DNA of 55,232 bases from Candidatus Saccharimonadota bacterium (GCA_027340655.1 DAHWQR010000031.1:1-55232); one strand, 5' to 3'. Shown: positions 8,952 through 18,743, numbered from the stretch's first letter. Program-made: numbers and translations. Notes: a model not told the origin generated them from the sequence alone.

Positions 8952-9788
8952 ATGCCTATTACAGCCTATAAGCCTACTTCTAGTGCCCGTCGAGGAATGA
9001 CTAGCGAAGATACTTCAGAGCTAACAACTTCCAAACCGACCCGATCATTGACGCAATCTTTTAAGAAAAGTCACGGCCGCAATAACCAGGGACGAATTAC
9101 TACCCGGCACAAAGGTGGTGCTAGCCGTCGAAAGTACCGCAGTATTAGCTTTGCGTTACCTAAGAATTACCACGGCATAATCGAGCACATTGAATACGAC
9201 CCCAACCGCACTAGCCATATCGCTCGTCTTAAGGGAGATGACGGCCGCTATAGATATATTCTTGCGGCTCATGGGATGACTGTCGGTCAACAGATACATA
9301 GCGGTGACGATGTCGCGATTGACACTGGTAACCGTTTAACACTTAGCCAAATTCCGGTCGGCAGCGTAATTCACGCTATTGAACTTAAACCCGGTAAAGG
9401 AGCTCAGGTAGTGCGCAGCGCTGGAGCCTCCGCCCAATTAGTGGCTCGAGACGAGAATTCAGCCCAAGTACGTTTACCAAGTGGCGAAGTGCGCTTGTTT
9501 AGTTTAGAATGTAGCGCTAGCCTCGGAGTTATCGGCAATGAACAGCATCAGAACGTTTCAATCGGTAAAGCTGGACGTAATCGCCGCAAAGGAATTCGAC
9601 CAACTGTTCGCGGTGTAGTTATGAATGCGGTTGATCACCCTCACGGTGGTGGAGATGGCGGTAGACACCGTATGGCTAAAGCGCCACGTACACCATGGGG
9701 GCAAAAGACCTTGGGACTCAAGACGCGTCGTAATAAATCGACTAATAAGTATATTGTTCGCAGCCGACATGCGAGTAGAAGGAGCTAA
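8952..9788 (+). CDS. rplB: 50S ribosomal protein L2
   Basis: 278 residues. One of the proteins closest to the peptidyl transferase centre. [17 protein letters not shown] near residue 50 and the C-terminal [12 protein letters not shown] loop, which carries the conserved His, are intact. It ends in the usual basic tail. Five bases after rplW and five before rpsS. Confidence 0.98.
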   Translation: MPITAYKPTSSARRGMTSEDTSELTTSKPTRSLTQSFKKSHGRNNQGRITTRHKGGASRRKYRSISFALPKNYHGIIEHIEYDPNRTSHIARLKGDDGRYRYILAAHGMTVGQQIHSGDDVAIDTGNRLTLSQIPVGSVIHAIELKPGKGAQVVRSAGASAQLVARDENSAQVRLPSGEVRLFSLECSASLGVIGNEQHQNVSIGKAGRNRRKGIRPTVRGVVMNAVDHPHGGGDGGRHRMAKAPRTPWGQKTLGLKTRRNKSTNKYIVRSRHASRRS

Positions 9789-9793
9789 ATGTT

Positions 9794-10090
9794 ATGAGCC
9801 GATCACTTAAAAAAGGACCGTTTATCGACTTTAAGCTGGCACGTAAGCTTGACCGTCTTGCTCCTGAAGACCGGACAATTGTTAAAACCTGGGCTCGAGC
9901 AAGCACTATTGCCCCGGAATTTGTCGGCCGTACGATTGCCGTGCATAACGGCAAGGTTCACGTTCCGGTATTTGTAACCGAGAATATGGTCGGTCATAAG
10001 TTAGGTGAATTTGCACCAACTCGTAAATTCCGTTCTCACGGTGGTAAGCTCGCTAAGGCCTCATCTAGTTCATCAGGAAGTAAGGGGTAA
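9794..10090 (+). CDS. rpsS: 30S ribosomal protein S19
   Basis: 98 residues. S19 of the 30S head, forming a complex with S13 near the A-site t[14 protein letters not shown] at the start and [31 protein letters not shown] are diagnostic. The tail ends in a Ser-rich stretch ([10 protein letters not shown]). Five bases from both neighbours. Confidence 0.98.
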   Translation: MSRSLKKGPFIDFKLARKLDRLAPEDRTIVKTWARASTIAPEFVGRTIAVHNGKVHVPVFVTENMVGHKLGEFAPTRKFRSHGGKLAKASSSSSGSKG

Positions 10091-10095
10091 GCAAA

Positions 10096-10506
10096 ATGCC
10101 AGTACAAGCCGTTGCCAAAGGAGTAAATCAGAGCCCGCGTAAAGTTGCGGTAGTTGCTGCGTTGGTCCGAGGCCACAGTGTTAGCGAAGCTCTGACTATA
10201 CTTGAACACACTCCAAGACGTAGCTCGCTGGCAGTGATTAAGGTAATTAAGAGCGCCCAGGCCAATGCCGACTATAATCACGGTTATAAGCCAGCTACTT
10301 TGAGGATTACCGAAATCAGCGTATCGCCTGGCCCAAGACTTAAACGATTCCGTCCAGTGGCTCGCGGCGCGGCTCATCCGTTCCAGAAACGCACCTCACA
10401 CATTCGGGTTATCGTTGACGGTGAACTGCGTACTCCAAAGGCCGAAAAGACTAAGAGTAAGCCGCTTGATAATTCTAGCGCCAAGCAGAAAGTAGCAGGG
10501 AAGTAA
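10096..10506 (+). CDS. rplV: 50S ribosomal protein L22
   Basis: 136 residues (E. coli 110), with a lysine-rich C-terminal extension of about 25 residues. L22 lines the exit tunnel; the beta-hairpin region GPRLKRFRPVARGAAHPFQKRTSHI is conserved. Start ATG follows rpsS by 5 bases and the stop precedes rpsC by 4. Confidence 0.97.
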   Translation: MPVQAVAKGVNQSPRKVAVVAALVRGHSVSEALTILEHTPRRSSLAVIKVIKSAQANADYNHGYKPATLRITEISVSPGPRLKRFRPVARGAAHPFQKRTSHIRVIVDGELRTPKAEKTKSKPLDNSSAKQKVAGK

Positions 10507-10510
10507 TACT

Positions 10511-11140
10511 ATGGGTCAAAAAGTAAATCCAATTAGCATGCGTCTTCAGCTGAACAAGGAATGGAGCAGCCGTTGGTTTGCAGATAAGCGTTCATATGCC
10601 AGTTTTCTAGGCGATGATTTGCGGGTTCGCCGTCTAATCCAAGATAAACTAGGTAGCCGGGCATCAATTAACCGCGTTGAAATCAGCCGTACGCCAAACC
10701 TAGTGACAGTTACGATTTATACTGCCAAAGCCGGAGTAGTAATTGGACGTGGCGGTGTCGGTGCGCAAGATCTTAAGGATGAAATTGAGAAAATCTATCA
10801 CACGCCGACAAGAGTCAACATCGAAGAAATTAAAAAGCCGGATCTATATGCCAAGCTGGTAGCCGAAAACATTGCGCATCAATTAGAACGCCGGATGAGC
10901 TTCAGAAGAGCTATTAAGAGCACTGCTGCAGCCACGATGCGGGCTGGCGCTAAAGGAGTACGCATTGAAGTTAGTGGCCGTTTAAATGGTTCAGAAATGA
11001 GTCGCCGCGAGAAAGAAGTTGCTGGTTCGGTACCTCTGCACACTATAAGGGCAGATATTGACTACGCCTTCTCACCGGCCTTCACTCAAGCTGGAATTAT
11101 TGGCGTCAAGGTATGGATATATAAGGGCGAGGTAATCTAA
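10511..11140 (+). CDS. rpsC: 30S ribosomal protein S3
   Basis: 209 residues; the core is complete, and the C-terminal tail of longer homologues (E. coli 233) is absent. [11 protein letters not shown] at the start, the KH domain with [14 protein letters not shown], and the C-terminal [22 protein letters not shown] block. S3 forms part of the mRNA entry channel and helicase. Confidence 0.98.
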   Translation: MGQKVNPISMRLQLNKEWSSRWFADKRSYASFLGDDLRVRRLIQDKLGSRASINRVEISRTPNLVTVTIYTAKAGVVIGRGGVGAQDLKDEIEKIYHTPTRVNIEEIKKPDLYAKLVAENIAHQLERRMSFRRAIKSTAAATMRAGAKGVRIEVSGRLNGSEMSRREKEVAGSVPLHTIRADIDYAFSPAFTQAGIIGVKVWIYKGEVI

Positions 11141-11141
11141 G

Positions 11142-11555
11142 ATGTTAATTCCAGCAAGAAGTAAATTCCGCAAGGTCCGTAAAGGAAGAATTCGTGGTGT
11201 CGCTACCTCCGGCAACTATATTGCCTATGGCGATTACGGCCTGCAAGCCCAAGGTAATGAACGTTTGAATTCACGACAGATTGAAGCCGCTAGGCAGGCT
11301 ATGACTAGATATATCAAGCGTGGCGGTAAAATTTGGATACGTATTTTCCCGCATACTCCTGTTACCCGTAAGCCTCAAGACGTTAAGATGGGAAGCGGTA
11401 AGGGCAGCCCGGAATTTTTCGTAGCTAAAGTCCGTCCTGGTACCATTTTGTTTGAAATGCAAGGTGTTACTGAGTCAGATGCTAGAGAGGCAATGCGTTT
11501 AGCGGCCAATAAGCTACCGGTTAAAACTCGCTTTCTGATTCGAGAGGAGTCCTAA
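11142..11555 (+). CDS. rplP: 50S ribosomal protein L16
   Basis: 137 residues, family-normal. L16 organises the A-site tRNA elbow region of the 50S subunit. Starts [52 protein letters not shown] is the conserved centre. Begins 1 base after the rpsC stop. Confidence 0.98.
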   Translation: MLIPARSKFRKVRKGRIRGVATSGNYIAYGDYGLQAQGNERLNSRQIEAARQAMTRYIKRGGKIWIRIFPHTPVTRKPQDVKMGSGKGSPEFFVAKVRPGTILFEMQGVTESDAREAMRLAANKLPVKTRFLIREES

Positions 11556-11570
11556 AGAAGGTTAATTATT

Positions 11571-11771
11571 ATGAAGATTGCAGATATCCGAAAATTAAGT
11601 ACCGATGAGCTAACTAAGCAAAGTAGCTCACTTAGGGACGAGATCGTTGAATTAAAGCGCATGAAAAGTATGGGCGAGATTACTAACGTGCGCCAAGTAA
11701 AGAACAAGCGTAAGGATCTGGCGCGAATGCTAAGCGTACTTAGCGAACAACTGTTAAAGGAGAAAATCTAA
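11571..11771 (+). CDS. rpmC: 50S ribosomal protein L29
   Basis: 66 residues, normal length, two predicted alpha helices. L29 sits by the tunnel exit beside L23. The MKIADIRKLSTDEL start and VKNKRKDLARMLSVLSEQ end fit the family. Its last base is the first of the rpsQ ATG. Confidence 0.95.
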   Translation: MKIADIRKLSTDELTKQSSSLRDEIVELKRMKSMGEITNVRQVKNKRKDLARMLSVLSEQLLKEKI

Positions 11772-12130
11772 TGCCCAAAACATTTAACGGTGTAGTAAGC
11801 GCGATTTCCGGGAATAAAACAATTGCCGTTAAAGTCGAGCGACGCAAAACCCATCCAATTTTACGCAAACAATACCTGGATACCAAAAAATTTATGGTTC
11901 ACGACGAGGCCAGTGAAGCCTTAGTCGGGGACAAGGTTTCAATTATTGAGTGTCGTCCGCTGAGCGCTACTAAACACTTTAAGCTGGAGCGCATTTTAGT
12001 TCGCCCTAAGCTTAGAGAAGATGCTCTGGCCCCTTTAAAGGCCGATCAAACAGTAATTACTGATAAATCTGACGAAGTTGAAAAAGCGGCTAAGACTGCC
12101 CAAGTAAAGAAGAAGAGCGTAAAATCATGA
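11771..12130 (+). CDS. rpsQ: 30S ribosomal protein S17 with long basic C-terminus
   Basis: 119 residues against about 85 in most bacteria. The OB-fold core is clear ([57 protein letters not shown]). The last 35-40 residues are a Lys/Ala/Asp-rich tail without homology I can name. Overlaps rpmC by 1 base and rplN by 4. Confidence 0.95.
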   Translation: MPKTFNGVVSAISGNKTIAVKVERRKTHPILRKQYLDTKKFMVHDEASEALVGDKVSIIECRPLSATKHFKLERILVRPKLREDALAPLKADQTVITDKSDEVEKAAKTAQVKKKSVKS

Positions 12131-12495
12131 TTCAACAAGAAACTAGATTAAACGTAGCTGACAATAGCGGAGCCCGGGAGATTCTGTGTATTCGTGTACT
12201 AGGCGGCAGCCGTCGTCGTTATGCTCGGGTCGGAGACATTATCGTAGCTACTGTCAAACAAGCTAATCCTAACGGTACAGTTAAGAAGAAAAGTGTCGTT
12301 AAGGCGGTAGTTGTGCGTACGACAGATCAGATCCGCCGTAGTGACGGTTCGACAATTAAATTTGACGATAATTCTGCAGTAATAATTGCTGACGATAAGA
12401 CACCGCGCGGAACCCGAATTTTCGGTCCAGTTCCGCGTGAGCTTCGCGAAAAAGGCTACGCTCGTATAATTAGCCTAGCTCCGGAGGTCCTTTAA
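12127..12495 (+). CDS. rplN: 50S ribosomal protein L14
   Basis: 122 residues, normal. L14 lies at the subunit interface and is the docking site of the silencing factor Rsf[20 protein letters not shown] at the start and [24 protein letters not shown] at the end are textbook. ATGA overlap with rpsQ. Confidence 0.98.
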   Translation: MIQQETRLNVADNSGAREILCIRVLGGSRRRYARVGDIIVATVKQANPNGTVKKKSVVKAVVVRTTDQIRRSDGSTIKFDDNSAVIIADDKTPRGTRIFGPVPRELREKGYARIISLAPEVL

Positions 12496-12825
12496 ATGAG
12501 TGAACATAGATACAAGATACGGCTTAAGAAGGGCGATCAAGTAGTGGTCCGGAGTGGTAAATACAAAGGCAAAACCGGCAAAGTTTTAGCTACACACCCA
12601 ACCCTGAACGCTGTTACTGTCGAAGGTATCAACGTGGTTAAACATCATTTGAAGCCTAATAAGGAATACCCTCAGGGCGGAATTGTAGATGAGACTAAGC
12701 CAATTAATGTCAGTAAAGTCGGTATTTACGAGCCGACACTAAAAAAGGCAAGCCGCATTAGTTTTAGCTTCAAAGATGATGTCAAGGTTCGCTCATATCG
12801 AGCCAGCAACAAGGAGATTAAATAA
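12496..12825 (+). CDS. rplX: 50S ribosomal protein L24
   Basis: 109 residues. Assembly initiator of the 50S subunit, with the KOW motif KGDQVVVRSGKYKGKTGKVL near the start and EGINVVKHHLKP downstream. ATG directly follows the rplN stop and is preceded by GGAGGTCC, a strong ribosome binding site inside the end of rplN. Confidence 0.97.
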   Translation: MSEHRYKIRLKKGDQVVVRSGKYKGKTGKVLATHPTLNAVTVEGINVVKHHLKPNKEYPQGGIVDETKPINVSKVGIYEPTLKKASRISFSFKDDVKVRSYRASNKEIK

Positions 12826-13406
12826 TGGCCGCCTCAAAGTCTGCTACTAAGCCGTACCAAGCTCGACTCCAGCAACTATATAAAACGCAGTTTGAAGCGG
12901 AGCTTAAAAATGAGCTCCAGCTAAACAATGTTAATCAGGTCCCGAAGCTTGAGAAGATCGTCATTAATAGTGGCGTTGGAAAAGCCAAGGACGATAACAA
13001 ATTAATGGATACGATGATTAACACCCTGCGCAAAATTAGCGGTCAGCAACCGGTACAAACCGTTGCAAAGAAGTCAATTGCCTCATTTAAGCTCCGTGAG
13101 GGAGATAAGGTTGGACTTAAAGTTACTTTACGTGGTGAAAGAATGTATGAATTCATGGATCGTCTAATTAATATAGTCTTACCCAGACTGCGAGATTTCC
13201 ATGGCGTAAGTGAGCGTGCCTTTGACAAACAGGGTAATTATGCGCTAGGATTAACAGATCAATCGGTTTTTCCGGAACTGAGTTTTGAAGAGACATCGCC
13301 AGCACACGGAATACAAGTGATTTTTGTTATTAAAGCCGAGCAACCAGCTCATTCCAGAGCCTTGCTTGCTAAGATGGGTCTACCCTTTACTAAGGAAAGC
13401 AAATAA
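12825..13406 (+). CDS. rplE: 50S ribosomal protein L5
   Basis: 193 residues, with about 12 extra at the N-terminus compared with E. coli (179). 5S rRNA binding protein of the central protuberance. [16 protein letters not shown], the [22 protein letters not shown] loop and [21 protein letters not shown] are conserved. Starts with a TAATG overlap with rplX. Confidence 0.98.
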   Translation: MAASKSATKPYQARLQQLYKTQFEAELKNELQLNNVNQVPKLEKIVINSGVGKAKDDNKLMDTMINTLRKISGQQPVQTVAKKSIASFKLREGDKVGLKVTLRGERMYEFMDRLINIVLPRLRDFHGVSERAFDKQGNYALGLTDQSVFPELSFEETSPAHGIQVIFVIKAEQPAHSRALLAKMGLPFTKESK

Positions 13407-13410
13407 TACA

Positions 13411-13680
13411 ATGGCTAAGAGATCAATAGTAGTTAGAGATGCCAAGCGCCAAGTGATGATTCGTCGCTATGCTGCTAAGAGGGCCGAGCTAAAAGAGCTG
13501 GGAGATTGGGAAGGATTAGCCAAATTGCCACGCAATAGTTCACCGACCCGCTGGAAGAATCGCTGCGTCGAGACGCACCGGCCTCGTGGATACATGCGCC
13601 AATTCGGGCTGAGTCGGATTAGTTTTCGTGAGCACGCAAGCCGGGGCGAAATTCCGGGTGTAACTAAATCGAGCTGGTAG
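13411..13680 (+). CDS. rpsN: 30S ribosomal protein S14, zinc-free type
   Basis: 89 residues from the ATG at 13411; an in-frame upstream extension would run back into rplE and is rejected. [13 protein letters not shown] at the start and the C-terminal [24 protein letters not shown] block identify S14. The two CxxC pairs of the zinc form are absent (one Cys remains), so this is a C-minus S14, although its length is shorter than the 101 residues of E. coli. Confidence 0.96.
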   Translation: MAKRSIVVRDAKRQVMIRRYAAKRAELKELGDWEGLAKLPRNSSPTRWKNRCVETHRPRGYMRQFGLSRISFREHASRGEIPGVTKSSW

Positions 13681-13694
13681 GAAAAAGAATAACT

Positions 13695-14096
13695 ATGAGC
13701 ACAGTATCAACCGACCCCATTTCTGACATGCTAGCGCGTATTCGTAATGCGAATGCCGTTAATAAAACCGAGATAGCTTTACCGTACTCTAAAATTAAAG
13801 AATCGGTGGCTAAGGTGTTAGCTAAGTCTAACTTCATTGTCTCGGTATCTGTTGATGGCAAAGGTACCGCCAAGACGTTACAACTTACTTTGTCCTCAAG
13901 TGAACGAAGCCCCAAAATTACAGCGATTAAACGACTGAGTAAACCTGGACGAAGGGTTTACGCTGGAACCAAAGATATTCCTTGGGTTAAGCAAGGGCGC
14001 GGAATAGTTATTATTTCTACCGCGAATGGTATTATGAGCGGCGAAGATGCAAAACGCTTGCGTCTCGGTGGTGAACTGATTTGTGAGGTTTATTAG
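13695..14096 (+). CDS. rpsH: 30S ribosomal protein S8
   Basis: 133 residues, normal. Central-domain 16S rRNA binder. TDPISDMLARIRNANAVNKTEI at the start, ISKPGRRVY-like KPGRRVYAGTKDIP, and the C-terminal GIVIISTANGIMSGEDAKR. In E. coli S8 also represses its operon. Confidence 0.98.
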   Translation: MSTVSTDPISDMLARIRNANAVNKTEIALPYSKIKESVAKVLAKSNFIVSVSVDGKGTAKTLQLTLSSSERSPKITAIKRLSKPGRRVYAGTKDIPWVKQGRGIVIISTANGIMSGEDAKRLRLGGELICEVY

Positions 14097-14098
14097 TT

Positions 14099-14644
14099 AT
14101 GAGTCGTATCGGTAGACAACCAATCTTAATTCCTTCCGGAGTTAGCGTTAACGTAAGCGACGGCCTAGTCACGGTTAGTGGTAATAAGGGCAATCTAGTT
14201 CAGCCAATGCTGGAAGGCTTAGCGGTAAATATTGACGGTTCACAAGTCTTAGTTACTACTTTAGGCGAAGAGACCAAGTTTAGAGCGAATCATGGCTTGA
14301 TGCGCACGCTAATTAATAATATGGTGCTTGGTGTGAGCCAAGGCTTCAGTAAGAAACTGGAAATTAACGGTGTCGGCTATAGAGCTATGATGGAAGGTCC
14401 TAAAAAAATTAAGCTTTCCCTAGGCTACTCTCATGACATTTCGTTCACTTTGCCTGAAAATGTTGACGCCGCAATTGAGCAAAACATTATTACAATTACC
14501 GGAGCTGACAAACAGCGTGTCGGTCAAGTAGCCAGCGAAATCAGGGAGTTGCGCAAGCCAGAACCATACAAGGGTAAGGGCATTAGGTACGAAGGTGAGT
14601 ACATTATTAGGAAGAGCGGCAAAAGCGGCAAGGAGAGTAAGTAG
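14099..14644 (+). CDS. rplF: 50S ribosomal protein L6
   Basis: 181 residues. Two repeated alpha/beta domains near the factor-binding site. SRIGRQPILIPSGV at the start and IRELRKPEPYKGKGIRYEGEYI at the end are diagnostic. Two bases after rpsH. The tail is rich in Lys, Ser and Gly. Confidence 0.98.
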   Translation: MSRIGRQPILIPSGVSVNVSDGLVTVSGNKGNLVQPMLEGLAVNIDGSQVLVTTLGEETKFRANHGLMRTLINNMVLGVSQGFSKKLEINGVGYRAMMEGPKKIKLSLGYSHDISFTLPENVDAAIEQNIITITGADKQRVGQVASEIRELRKPEPYKGKGIRYEGEYIIRKSGKSGKESK

Positions 14645-14651
14645 ATTTCTT

Positions 14652-15005
14652 ATGGATCGTCTAACCCAAAAAATGAATTCAATGCAAATGCGTAAAAAGC
14701 GGGTACGCGCAGCTATTAATGGCACCAAAGAGCGACCGCGTTTAAGCGTGCACATCTCGCTTAGCCACGTTAATGCTCAATTAATCGATGACACGACGTC
14801 CACCACATTAATTTATGTCACTTCTGTTGGAAGGAAATTAACTGGGACAATGACCGAAAAGGCTGCAACTATTGGAACGGAGCTTGCGAAAAAGTCCAAG
14901 ACTGCAGGCATTAATAAAGTTGTTTTTGACCGCGGAAGTAAACTATACCATGGCCGGGTTAAGGCCTTAGCCGATGCGGCAAGAGCCGGCGGACTGGAAT
15001 TCTAA
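14652..15005 (+). CDS. rplR: 50S ribosomal protein L18
   Basis: 117 residues from the ATG at 14652, chosen because it follows the rplF stop and matches L18 length; an in-frame upstream start would overlap rplF by about 50 bases. 5S rRNA binding protein. RKKRVRAAINGTKERPRLSVHIS and the C-terminal FDRGSKLYHGRVKALADAARAGGLEF are typical. Confidence 0.95.
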   Translation: MDRLTQKMNSMQMRKKRVRAAINGTKERPRLSVHISLSHVNAQLIDDTTSTTLIYVTSVGRKLTGTMTEKAATIGTELAKKSKTAGINKVVFDRGSKLYHGRVKALADAARAGGLEF

Positions 15006-15635
15006 ATGAATAATAACGCCAATAATAAAACTGCTAATTTATCTGGGAACAATCCTAAGTCGCAAGGTCGTCCCGGAATGTCTTTTGGAGCTTCTAGGCG
15101 AGGAAAGATGGATATTGACGAGGACAAGCGCTTTGACGAACAGATGCTACATATTGACCGCGTAGCACGTGTAGTTAAGGGTGGACGCCGCTTTCGTTTC
15201 CGTGCCTTAGTCGTAGTCGGCGACCACAAAGCACTAGTCGGAATTGGGATTGCTAAAGGAGCAGATGTTACTTCCGCGGTTACTAAGGCCAACGAAGTAG
15301 CGAAAAAGAATATGATTAAAGTTCCGTTGTATCGAGACACGATACCGCACGATGTAGAAGCCAAAGTTGGCGGATCAAGAATCCTCTTAAAACCAGCTTC
15401 TGCCGGAACCGGGTTAATTGCTGGCGGCGTAGTACGTACTATCTTGGAAGTTGCCGGAGTGGGTAACGTTCTTAGCAAATCCTTGGGTTCATCAAACAAG
15501 GCCAACACCGCCTACGCTACGCTTGCGGCACTCAAGCAACTCAAGCCGGCTAGCGAATGGACGACGCGCATTAATAGCGCAGCCGCTAAAGTAGATACCG
15601 CTAAGGCAAAGCTTGCTAAGGAAGTAACTAAGTAA
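15006..15635 (+). CDS. rpsE: 30S ribosomal protein S5
   Basis: 209 residues, with about 40 extra at the N-terminus (Asn/Lys-rich) compared with E. coli (167). The S5 core is complete: DRVARVVKGGRRFRFRALVVVGD, AHDVEAKVGGSRILLKPASAGTGLIAGG-type block and VLSKSLGSSNKANTAYATLAAL. The ATG immediately follows the rplR stop; a later start could be used. No rpmD (L30) follows. Confidence 0.97.
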   Translation: MNNNANNKTANLSGNNPKSQGRPGMSFGASRRGKMDIDEDKRFDEQMLHIDRVARVVKGGRRFRFRALVVVGDHKALVGIGIAKGADVTSAVTKANEVAKKNMIKVPLYRDTIPHDVEAKVGGSRILLKPASAGTGLIAGGVVRTILEVAGVGNVLSKSLGSSNKANTAYATLAALKQLKPASEWTTRINSAAAKVDTAKAKLAKEVTK

Positions 15636-15656
15636 AGTTATAAATAAGAAGTAGCT

Positions 15657-16142
15657 ATGAAATACCACGAACTTACAGTAAAAAAACATCGCCAGGCTAA
15701 ACGAGTCGGGCGTGGCATTGCCGGCGGGCAAGGCAAAACAGCCGGTCGCGGCACCAAAGGCCAGAAAGCTCGTACCGGATGGTCATTGCGTCCAGGATTT
15801 GCTGGCGGACAAAATCCACTAATGCAACAACTTCCAAAGTTGCCGGGTTTTAGGTCGATTCATGCAAAAACCACTAACGTCTACACTAAGCAGTTGAATT
15901 TACTTAAGGAATCTACCATTACTGCCGATAGCTTAGCTAAAGCCGGATTTATCGAGCATCCTTACCAAGCCGTTAAGCTTTTAAATAACGGCGAAATTAA
16001 GCGCAATCTTAATGTTAGCTTGCCAGCGGCATCGGCTTCGGCAATTGAAGCCATCGAACAAGCTGGCGGCACGTTTAAAAAAGTAGATCGCATACCCAGG
16101 ACGTCAAAGAGCAATTCTAAAGCAAAAGCTAATAAAGATTAG
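15657..16142 (+). CDS. rplO: 50S ribosomal protein L15
   Basis: 161 residues. Late-assembly 50S protein. RVGRGIAGGQGKTAGRGTKGQKAR near the start and FAGGQNPLMQQLPKLPGFRS are diagnostic. It directly follows rpsE: the rpmD gene usually found between them is missing. Its tail carries a short Ser/Lys-rich extension. Confidence 0.97.
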   Translation: MKYHELTVKKHRQAKRVGRGIAGGQGKTAGRGTKGQKARTGWSLRPGFAGGQNPLMQQLPKLPGFRSIHAKTTNVYTKQLNLLKESTITADSLAKAGFIEHPYQAVKLLNNGEIKRNLNVSLPAASASAIEAIEQAGGTFKKVDRIPRTSKSNSKAKANKD

Positions 16143-16305
16143 CTCATAATCGAAGAAAGCTTTTGGAGTGGGCTATCTCATCTTGGCGAATAAAGGCGGT
16201 CATGGCATACTACTAGGTGATAGGTTTAAAAACGGAGCTTTAAAGAGGGAGAAAATCTAGCCTTTATAGAATTTTGCACAGCTGGCTAGAACTAAATAAA
16301 AGTCG

Positions 16306-17802
16306 ATGAACTGGAAAATAATTTGGCAGTCGTTAAAGCAACGGGACATGCAAAAACGCCTATTGGCGCTGCTGGGGATTATTATTGTTTTTCGGGTGAT
16401 GATCAACATTCCCGTACCACTTGGTAGCGCAAAAGACCTGCACCAGATTATATCTAATCTTTTTAATTCTAAAACCGCACCGCAGTTCCTTAGTTTTCTA
16501 AACGTCCTATCCGGAGGCGCTCTAGCCAACTTCTCTATAATGTTGGCCGGTCTAGGCCCCTACATTAACGCTTCGATTATAATGCAGCTATTAACCAAGG
16601 CGATTCCTCAGCTGGAAGCCTTGCATGATGAGGGTGAATTCGGCCAGAAAAAGATCAATCAATATACTCGAATACTTACCTTTCCACTGGCTATTATTCA
16701 GTCCATTGGCTCAATCTTCTTGATTCGACAAGCTGCCCAGAGTATTGGTGGAAGCAATATTACTGCTCATGCCTCAATAATGCAATGGGTAATCATGGTT
16801 GCCGCACTAACCGGCGCTTCGATGTTGCTAATGTGGCTTGGGGAATTAATTACCGAGCAGGGTATTGGAAACGGTATTTCATTAATTATTACGGTCGGCA
16901 TTGTTAGCCGCTTACCATCGAACATCTATGACATTGTTAATGCCCAATTAGGAACCAAAGATCGTTGGAAGCTATTCGGACACACCTTACCGATGGATAA
17001 GCGCGCCTCATTTTACCTGATAGGTATAGTTCTTTCTATTATAATTCTGACTTGGATCGTCGTTAAGCTCAATGAAGCCGCGCGGAATCTGACTATTAAT
17101 TATGCAAAGCGAGTTCAGGGCAACCGGGCCTATGGTGGTGTTACTACCACGCTACCGGTTAAATTAATTACTGCTGGCGTTATTCCGATTATTTTTGCAG
17201 TAGCATTTTTAAGTGTGCCCGGGTTTGCCGGCCAGCTGATGAGTGCCGCACACAACCCAACGATTGCTCATATTGGCAGTAACCTAGTCAGTTGGTTCCA
17301 AACTCCCTCAGCAACCACGTTTGCGACCGAGCATTGGAAAGCTTATATCTATCCGGTTACCTACTTCCTGCTAGTCTTCGTATTCACCTTTTTCTATACG
17401 TCAATTACCTTTAACTCTAAAGAGATTGCCGAGAACCTGCAAAAACAAGGCGGATTTTTAGAAGGTGTTCGCAGTGGCAAGCAGACTGAAAAATACTTGT
17501 CTAAAATCGTGAACCGCCTGACTCTTTTTGGTGCGGCCAGCCTGGGAATTCTCGCATTATTACCGATTATTGCTCAGATCTTTATTAATCAAAACATCAC
17601 CATTGGTGGTACCTCTATTCTAATCTTGGTCTCAGTAGCCCTACAAACCCTAAGAGCGATAGAGTCTAGAGCTCTGATGGTTACCTATGACCAATACAGT
17701 GAACCGGACTTTTTCTATGAGCCGGAAGTCGCCGTAGAAGCCGCTACTGGCGCTCAAAGGCTTAAGATTACGGATCGATTTCGCCCACGTAAGTCCAAAT
17801 AA
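16306..17802 (+). CDS. secY: Protein translocase subunit SecY
   Basis: 498 residues (E. coli 443). Channel subunit of the Sec translocon with about ten transmembrane segments. MQKRLLALLGIIIVFRV in TM1, the plug region after GGALANFSIMLAGLGPYINASIIMQLL, ITEQGIGNGISLII and KRVQGNRAYGGVTTTLPVKL are all recognisable. The 163-base gap after rplO holds a possible stem CTAGCC (16257-16262) with GGCTAG (16284-16289) and no gene. No adk or map follows. Confidence 0.98.
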   Translation: MNWKIIWQSLKQRDMQKRLLALLGIIIVFRVMINIPVPLGSAKDLHQIISNLFNSKTAPQFLSFLNVLSGGALANFSIMLAGLGPYINASIIMQLLTKAIPQLEALHDEGEFGQKKINQYTRILTFPLAIIQSIGSIFLIRQAAQSIGGSNITAHASIMQWVIMVAALTGASMLLMWLGELITEQGIGNGISLIITVGIVSRLPSNIYDIVNAQLGTKDRWKLFGHTLPMDKRASFYLIGIVLSIIILTWIVVKLNEAARNLTINYAKRVQGNRAYGGVTTTLPVKLITAGVIPIIFAVAFLSVPGFAGQLMSAAHNPTIAHIGSNLVSWFQTPSATTFATEHWKAYIYPVTYFLLVFVFTFFYTSITFNSKEIAENLQKQGGFLEGVRSGKQTEKYLSKIVNRLTLFGAASLGILALLPIIAQIFINQNITIGGTSILILVSVALQTLRAIESRALMVTYDQYSEPDFFYEPEVAVEAATGAQRLKITDRFRPRKSK

Positions 17803-17820
17803 CCCGTTCCAGGCTGGACA

Positions 17821-17849
17821 TTTATAAGTACTTTATTTTGTGTTATGAT
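17821..17849 (+). promoter_or_regulatory. Weak upstream promoter candidate before infA
   Basis: TTTATA (17821-17826), 17-base spacer, TATGAT (17844-17849). It would make a longer leader than the stronger promoter at 17912. Confidence 0.3.
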
Positions 17850-17911
17850 AGTTTTAAGATTAAACGGCAGCAGCGTCTGAACCGTCTCTTGCAGAAGATT
17901 GATAAAAACTC

Positions 17912-17941
17912 TTTACATTAGTTATAGTTTGTTGGTATAAT
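17912..17941 (+). promoter_or_regulatory. Putative infA promoter
   Basis: TTTACA (17912-17917), 18-base spacer, TATAAT (17936-17941). Transcription would begin about 12 bases before the infA ATG, with no room for a normal ribosome binding site. Confidence 0.65.
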
Positions 17942-17959
17942 TGCACCTTAGTTATAGGT

Positions 17960-18181
17960 ATGGCTGCCAATAAAGAAGTAATCGAGCTTAGCGGTACTAT
18001 CGTTGAGACTCTGCCCGGTACCCAGTTTCGGGTTGAACTCGAAAACGGCCATCAGATTATAGCTCACGTTGCCGGCAAGATGAGGAAGCATTTTATCCGC
18101 ATCGTACCAGGTGACAGCGTAACGGTTGAGTTGACCCCTTACGATCTTACTAAGGGCAGAATCACCTATCGCAAGTCTTAA
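17960..18181 (+). CDS. infA: Translation initiation factor IF-1
   Basis: 73 residues, the normal size. Single OB-fold (S1-like) protein that blocks the A site during initiation. [41 protein letters not shown] and [18 protein letters not shown] are conserved. It heads infA-rpmJ-rpsM-rpsK-rpsD-rpoA-rplQ-rplM-rpsI and has a promoter so close that the mRNA may be nearly leaderless. Confidence 0.98.
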   Translation: MAANKEVIELSGTIVETLPGTQFRVELENGHQIIAHVAGKMRKHFIRIVPGDSVTVELTPYDLTKGRITYRKS

Positions 18182-18233
18182 AAGTTCAATTTTTTTAAGG
18201 CAGTGTGTCAAATTCAAGGAGGAATTGATCCGC

Positions 18234-18350
18234 ATGAAAGTGCGTGCCAGCGTCAAAAAGATAAGCCCTGATGATTTAGTCGTCCGTCGTAAAGGACGGG
18301 TATATATTATCAACAAGCGTAAACCCAAGCATAAGCAAAGGCAGGGTTAA
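18234..18350 (+). CDS. rpmJ: 50S ribosomal protein L36, zinc-free type
   Basis: 38 residues, starting [10 protein letters not shown] and ending KHKQRQG, both typical of L36. The zinc-binding Cys3-His positions are lost: no cysteine remains, and the usual CRNCK segment reads SPDDL. A strong AAGGAGG (18218-18224) lies about 10 bases ahead of the ATG. It sits between infA and rpsM, its standard place. Confidence 0.95.
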   Translation: MKVRASVKKISPDDLVVRRKGRVYIINKRKPKHKQRQG

Positions 18351-18356
18351 TTAGAT

Positions 18357-18743
18357 ATGGCGCGAATTTCTGGAGTTACACTACCAAGTGAGAAGCAAAT
18401 ATGGGTCTCCTTGACATATATTTACGGCATTGGTCCTAAATCCAGTCAGGACATTCTTGCTAAAGCTAAAGTCGATCCGACGCTACGTACCAAAAACCTT
18501 AATGACGATGAGATTTCTAGGATTTCTGAGGTAATTGCCAACAACTATTCCGTTGAAGGCGATTTACAGCGTATTGTCAGTGGCAATATTAAACGACTTA
18601 AAGATATCAAGAGTTACCGCGGAATCCGACATAGCGCAAATTTACCGACCCGTGGACAACGTACCAAGACAAATGCCCGAACCCGCCGTGGTAAGAAAGT
18701 AACTGTTGCTGGTACCGCTAAGAAGGTAGCGGCAAAGACATAA
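18357..18743 (+). CDS. rpsM: 30S ribosomal protein S13
   Basis: 128 residues. 30S head protein that contacts the 50S subunit and P-site t[28 protein letters not shown] at the start (helix-two-turn-helix) and [27 protein letters not shown] at the end are diagnostic. Six bases after rpmJ. Confidence 0.98.
   Translation: MARISGVTLPSEKQIWVSLTYIYGIGPKSSQDILAKAKVDPTLRTKNLNDDEISRISEVIANNYSVEGDLQRIVSGNIKRLKDIKSYRGIRHSANLPTRGQRTKTNARTRRGKKVTVAGTAKKVAAKT

Noticed and set aside
13324-13410. Longer S14 beginning inside rplE
   Set aside because: The extra residues do not resemble S14, and the ATG at 13411 follows the rplE stop and gives a normal S14 N-terminus.
15002-15508. 168-codon minus-strand frame opposite rpsE
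   Set aside because: Antisense shadow of a well conserved ribosomal gene; low-complexity translation.
17948-18328. 126-codon minus-strand frame opposite infA and rpmJ
   Set aside because: Shadow of two real genes; no promoter or ribosome binding site on that strand.
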